From the NCBI GenBank assembly GCA_038144835.1, contig JAYQON010000116.1, forward strand, positions 1 to 9,104: a DNA stretch of 9,104 nt, given 5' to 3'. This document shows, piece by piece, positions 6,246 through 9,104 of the stretch (the first letter of the stretch is position 1; every line of letters begins with the position of its first letter). Below the pieces are notes generated by a model. The model saw nothing but the letters and a program-made list of their open reading frames with translations, searched no databases and was not told the DNA's origin. The translations under genes were made by a program, and so were the position numbers. The stretch comes from JALHOQ01 sp038144835 (lineage in GTDB: Bacteria > Bdellovibrionota > Bdellovibrionia > Bdellovibrionales > UBA1609).

Positions 6246-6572
6246 ATGAAATTAAATGGACTTTTTCTGGGTGTGATGACCACTTTAGCGATTACGGCTC
6301 AAGCTAGCGAGAACACCTGTGTGGTTAAGGGAATGAATTGCGCACACTGTGTAGGTATGGTGCAGGAAAAAGTTTGTTCAGGAGATAAATACTCAGCGTG
6401 TGAAGTGAGTTATGACGCAGATAAGAAGGTGGGAACTATCCATATCGTTACCAAGGACGAAAAAACGGTAGTGAACGTGGCCGACCTCAACACTGCCATT
6501 GCTGACACAAGCTATAAAGTCGCAAGCTGCATGCCATCCTCAGATAAGGCCGCCAAAGTTAAAAAAGGCTAA
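6246..6572 (+). CDS. Exported heavy-metal-associated (HMA) domain protein
   Basis: This 108-residue protein combines a signal peptide (MKLNGLFLGV, cleavage near the TAQA at 17-20) with one HMA domain, so it is a periplasmic relative of small copper-binding chaperones. The metal site is GMNCAHC (29-35), matching GMxCxxC, with Cys32 and Cys35 as ligands. The rest fits the beta-alpha-beta-beta-alpha-beta fold. Four further cysteines (25, 44, 52, 95) are unusual; 44 and 52 flank a small insertion after the first helix and could form a disulfide. The C-terminus ends in a lysine-rich tail (KAAKVKKG). It follows the TolC-like gene by 74 bp with its own ribosome-binding site, and could be cotranscribed. 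A role in periplasmic copper or other soft-metal handling is inferred from the motif. Confidence 0.85.
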   Translation: MKLNGLFLGVMTTLAITAQASENTCVVKGMNCAHCVGMVQEKVCSGDKYSACEVSYDADKKVGTIHIVTKDEKTVVNVADLNTAIADTSYKVASCMPSSDKAAKVKKG

Positions 6573-6581
6573 TTGTTTTTT

Positions 6582-7688
6582 TCAATTTTGACGTCTTTTG
6601 AGGCGCATGAGGAAGCGAGTATTCGAGCTTTCTGGATCGTACCGAAGATCGCCTGAGTGTTTTTGTACAATGCTGCGCGAAATGCTCAGGCCCAAGCCGG
6701 TACCATATTGAACTCTCTTCGTGCTAAAAAAAGGCTCAAAAAGTTTGGCTTGAGACTCTAAAGGTATTCCGAGTCCACTGTCGGTCACCGATATTTCTAT
6801 GAATTCCGCAGAGGCAAGGGTATCAATGCGCACCCAGCGTTGCTGACTTTTTTCAACGGCATCGAAAGAATTGTTCAAAAGGTTAACCAAAACTTGCACG
6901 ATCTCATGGCTGCGACATTCGATGGTAACATTTGTATCCAGTTCGCCAATCTTTAGCTGAACCCCATGGTTGCGGAAGCGTTGAGCGCACAGCTCCGTTG
7001 CATCGGTTATGAGTTCCCCAACACGGGTGATTAAGAAAGGCTCATCATCGCTTCCGTGATGAGCCAAGCTTTTCATTCCTCGGATGATCTTTTCAATGCG
7101 TTTCCCGGTTGTCAGAATGGTTTCTGTGAGTCGGGTGAGATTTGCAGGGTCAACTTGGCTTTTGTTTAATAATCCCAACATCATCTCGGCGCGCCCGAGA
7201 ATAACCGCCAAGGGATTGTTGATTTCGTGAGTGATGGCTGCGGCCATTTCCCCAATCGCACTCAAACGCGAGGCATTCACAAGCTGCATTTCCTGCTCAA
7301 CGATTCGACGCTGAGCGAGCTTGAGAGCCGTGATGTCCTGACGGATAGCTAGATATTGAAAGGGTTTGCCTTCTGTATCCATGAAAGGCGTTATGGTGGT
7401 CTGCACCCAATACAGCTCACCCGTTTTTTTGCGATTGCAAATTTCGCCCTGCCATACCTTTCCAGAACTGATGGTGACCCACATTTGTTGAAAGAAGGCT
7501 TTGGGGTGAGTTCCCGAATTAAGAAGGCGATGATCTTGACCAATCAATTCGCTTTCTGAATAGCCGGAGATCTGGCAAAACTTGTCGTTAACCATCGTTA
7601 TGCGACCTCGCGCGTCAGTTTGCACAACAATAGCCGAGTTATCTAAAGCAAATTTCTGGTCTTTTAAAAGCTGGAGTATTTCAGGCAT
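6582..7688 (-). CDS. Cytosolic PAS-domain sensor histidine kinase (NtrB-like)
   Basis: A 368-residue kinase without membrane segments. Residues 10-120 form a PAS/PAC domain with SGYSESELIG, HRLLNSGTHP, and the closing YLAIRQDIT. A short helical linker leads to the dimerisation/phosphoacceptor helix with ITHEINNPLAV (His154). The ATP-binding domain shows the N-box VNLLNNSFDA (268-277), G1 box DSGLGI (303-308), F-box LFEPFFSTK (317-325) and G2 box GTGLGLS (329-335). It should autophosphorylate at His154 in response to a cytosolic signal sensed by the PAS domain and pass phosphate to the divergent sigma-54 activator next door. The PAS ligand cannot be told. An in-frame stop lies a few codons before the ATG at 7688, so the start is secure, yet there is no Shine-Dalgarno; a good promoter lies very close upstream. 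Its 3' end faces the HMA gene with 9 bp between. Confidence 0.92.
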   Translation of the reverse strand: MPEILQLLKDQKFALDNSAIVVQTDARGRITMVNDKFCQISGYSESELIGQDHRLLNSGTHPKAFFQQMWVTISSGKVWQGEICNRKKTGELYWVQTTITPFMDTEGKPFQYLAIRQDITALKLAQRRIVEQEMQLVNASRLSAIGEMAAAITHEINNPLAVILGRAEMMLGLLNKSQVDPANLTRLTETILTTGKRIEKIIRGMKSLAHHGSDDEPFLITRVGELITDATELCAQRFRNHGVQLKIGELDTNVTIECRSHEIVQVLVNLLNNSFDAVEKSQQRWVRIDTLASAEFIEISVTDSGLGIPLESQAKLFEPFFSTKRVQYGTGLGLSISRSIVQKHSGDLRYDPESSNTRFLMRLKRRQN

Positions 7689-7699
7689 AAAGTTGGGCC

Positions 7700-7729
7700 A
7701 TTATGTCCCAAAATTGTGCCTCCTGACAA
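7700..7729 (-). promoter_or_regulatory. Sigma-70-type promoter for the sensor kinase gene
   Basis: On the minus strand TTGTCA (-35, 7729 down to 7724, 5 of 6 consensus bases) and CATAAT (-10, 7705 down to 7700, 5 of 6) are separated by 18 bp. The expected transcription start is near A7694 or A7693, leaving only about 5-6 nt before the ATG at 7688. This agrees with the missing Shine-Dalgarno. Confidence 0.5.
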
Positions 7730-7760
7730 AAGAAAGTTAGATCGATCATTCTCTTATGTT

Positions 7761-7773
7761 AATGCTAGGCATT
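7761..7773. promoter_or_regulatory. Small palindrome upstream of the response-regulator gene
   Basis: AATGC (7761-7765) TAG GCATT (7769-7773) is a 5-3-5 inverted repeat 19 nt before the response-regulator ATG. It could be an operator for the divergent kinase/regulator pair, or a weak hairpin in the leader. A nearby GATCGATC (7740-7747) is also palindromic. Neither is a recognised site. Confidence 0.25.
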
Positions 7774-7792
7774 GTAAAAAAGCTGAGGGTCT

Positions 7793-9104
7793 ATGGATAA
7801 AGAAAGTCGCGGTTATGTAGTGGTGGTGGATGATGAGCCCGAAATGCGCTCATTGCTGGTCGACCACTTGAGTATGGAGGGCTATCATGTCCGGGCCTTT
7901 GCGGATGGAGGCGAGGCATTAGCCTTTTTAAACTCGGGCTCGGCCGAAGCTGCGATGGTCGAGCTTGTCGTCTCTGATCTACGTATGCCGGATGTGGACG
8001 GCTTGAGCTTATTGCGCAACTACAAGCCAAAACACCCAGACGTTCCTGTCGTCTTAATGACAGCTTTTGCAAGCGTGGAATCTGCTGTTGAAGGGTTGCG
8101 CAAAGGCGCTTTTGATTATGTGACCAAGCCCTTTAAGCTTTCGGAGATGAGCCATGTGATTCAACGGGCCATCATTTTTGGTCGGCTGCAAAGACAAAAT
8201 CGCACACTGAGTAAAGAGGTTCGCAAGCAGTGGAGTGTCAACGACATCATTGGCAAGAGTTTGCCGATGCAAAGTATTTTTGACCTCATTGATCGAGTCG
8301 CCCCGTCGACATCGAATATTTTGATCACGGGCGAATCGGGGACTGGGAAAGAGGTTGTCGCCAAGGCCATCCACCAGCGCAGTCCGCGAGCAGGTAAGCC
8401 CTTTATTGCTGTCAATTGCACAGCCATTCCTGACTCTTTGCTGGAGAGTGAATTGTTTGGTCATGTGAAGGGTTCATTTACCGGTGCCTCGGTAGATAAA
8501 AAAGGTTTGTTCATGGAAGCCGATGGAGGAACTCTTTTTTTGGATGAAATTGGTGATATGGATATGGCCTTGCAAGCTAAAATTCTGCGCGCTTTGCAAG
8601 AGCGGGTAATTCGCCCAGTGGGTTCCAATGAAAGTAAGTCGGTAGATGTGCGTGTAATTGCAGCCACCCACAAGGATTTAAAAAAAGCCATCGGCAATGG
8701 AACCTTTCGTGAGGACCTCTATTATCGTTTGGCGGTGATTCCTTTAGCCATGCCTCCTCTACGTCATCGCGTTGAAGACATCCCTTTGCTGGCGAATCAT
8801 TTTTTGAATAAGTACTCTATTTTGAACGGCGGCCGGGTCACCGGTTTTAGTCATGAGGCTTTGCAAAAGCTTATGGGACTTCCGTGGCCGGGAAACGTGC
8901 GTGAGCTTGAAAACTTGGTCGAACGATTGGTGGTTTTAAGCCGTCACCCTGTTATCCAGGCAGAAGACATACCTACGGGAGAAGAGCGCAATTTTGAGAC
9001 TTTTTTTGGTCAGGCGACGTCTGATTTACCTTCCATAGAGGATCTTGAAAAGCGCTATATCGCCTTGGTTCTCGAGAAGACTGGGAGTAAAAAAGAAAAA
9101 GCGG
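7793..9104 (+). CDS. NtrC-family sigma-54-dependent response regulator (3' end beyond the window)
   Basis: The open frame gives 437 residues before the window ends. The receiver domain (1-120) has the acidic pair Asp13/Asp14, phosphoacceptor Asp62 (SDLRMPD), Thr90 and Lys112 (TKPF). A linker leads to the AAA+ domain (about 150-390). This has Walker A GESGTGKE (180-187), the sigma-54-contacting loop as GSFTGA (227-232, normally GAFTGA), Walker B GGTLFLDE (245-252), the arginine-finger region FREDLYYRL (305-313) and WPGNVREL (365-372). The C-terminal Fis-type helix-turn-helix has only begun (LEKRYIALVLEKTGSKKEKA) when the sequence stops. When phosphorylated it should assemble into a ring, remodel sigma-54 RNA polymerase at distant enhancers and activate transcription. 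The GAGGGT ribosome-binding site lies just before the ATG. The gene is divergent from the PAS kinase, its likely partner. Confidence 0.95.
   Translation, partial: MDKESRGYVVVVDDEPEMRSLLVDHLSMEGYHVRAFADGGEALAFLNSGSAEAAMVELVVSDLRMPDVDGLSLLRNYKPKHPDVPVVLMTAFASVESAVEGLRKGAFDYVTKPFKLSEMSHVIQRAIIFGRLQRQNRTLSKEVRKQWSVNDIIGKSLPMQSIFDLIDRVAPSTSNILITGESGTGKEVVAKAIHQRSPRAGKPFIAVNCTAIPDSLLESELFGHVKGSFTGASVDKKGLFMEADGGTLFLDEIGDMDMALQAKILRALQERVIRPVGSNESKSVDVRVIAATHKDLKKAIGNGTFREDLYYRLAVIPLAMPPLRHRVEDIPLLANHFLNKYSILNGGRVTGFSHEALQKLMGLPWPGNVRELENLVERLVVLSRHPVIQAEDIPTGEERNFETFFGQATSDLPSIEDLEKRYIALVLEKTGSKKEKA

Noticed and set aside
6571..6587. AATTG-T7-CAATT hairpin between the HMA gene and the kinase gene as a shared terminator
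   Set aside because: The stem is 5 bp, nearly all A-T, with the T-run in the loop instead of after it, so it is unlikely to work as an intrinsic terminator.
7705..7721. Sigma-54-like element upstream of the kinase (GGCAC followed by TGGGA on the minus strand)
   Set aside because: The -24 half looks good but the -12 GC is replaced by GG, and the same bases fall in the spacer of a better sigma-70-type promoter.
8054..8464. 136-codon minus-strand open frame near the right end
   Set aside because: It lies antisense to the receiver and AAA+ domains of the NtrC-type regulator, which is unmistakable on the plus strand.

Overview
The window looks like ordinary chromosome from a Gram-negative bacterium of moderate GC content. 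It encodes a TolC-type outer-membrane protein, several exported proteins with cleavable signal peptides, an NtrC-type sigma-54 activator and a FeoAB ferrous-iron system. The gene styles would fit a deltaproteobacterium-like or Bdellovibrionota-like lineage, but that placement is a weak inference because no marker gene is present. Genes are densely packed and lie on both strands. There is no tRNA, rRNA, insertion sequence, CRISPR array or other sign of a mobile element.

Layout. 1-507 (minus) is the N-terminal part of a PLP-dependent cystathionine beta-synthase/cysteine synthase, cut by the window edge. 508-819 is a divergent intergenic region with only weak regulatory candidates. 820-2906 (plus) is feoA-feoB, overlapping by 19 nt. 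2919-3901 (minus) is a two-gene unit joined by an ATGA overlap: a cysteine-rich exported M15-type peptidase, then a small exported protein of unknown function. 4042-4764 (minus) is a YhhQ-family queuosine-precursor transporter. 4810-6171 (plus) is a TolC-family outer-membrane protein, followed at 6246-6572 (plus) by an exported heavy-metal-associated (HMA) domain protein. 6582-7688 (minus) is a soluble PAS sensor histidine kinase. From 7793 to the right edge (plus) runs a divergent NtrC-family response regulator that lacks only its C-terminal DNA-binding end.

How the genes may work together. FeoA and FeoB form a ferrous-iron importer. The kinase and the sigma-54 activator are probably a cognate phosphorelay pair, judged by adjacency and type. 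The TolC-like protein and the HMA protein could take part in metal handling in the envelope, but no pump or adaptor subunit is present here. The M15 peptidase and its partner are probably co-translated and act in the periplasm or outside the cell, most likely on peptidoglycan.

I do not see a clear new multi-gene system. The points most worth a second look are: a 20-bp perfect palindrome followed by a T-run that overlaps the catalytic motif of the peptidase gene and looks like an antisense terminator; the ten-cysteine peptidase with its four-cysteine partner; a FeoB whose G4 motif has Thr in place of the usual Asn; a sensor kinase that appears to be made from a nearly leaderless mRNA; a large hairpin just downstream of yhhQ; and a GSFTGA variant of the GAFTGA loop in the sigma-54 activator.
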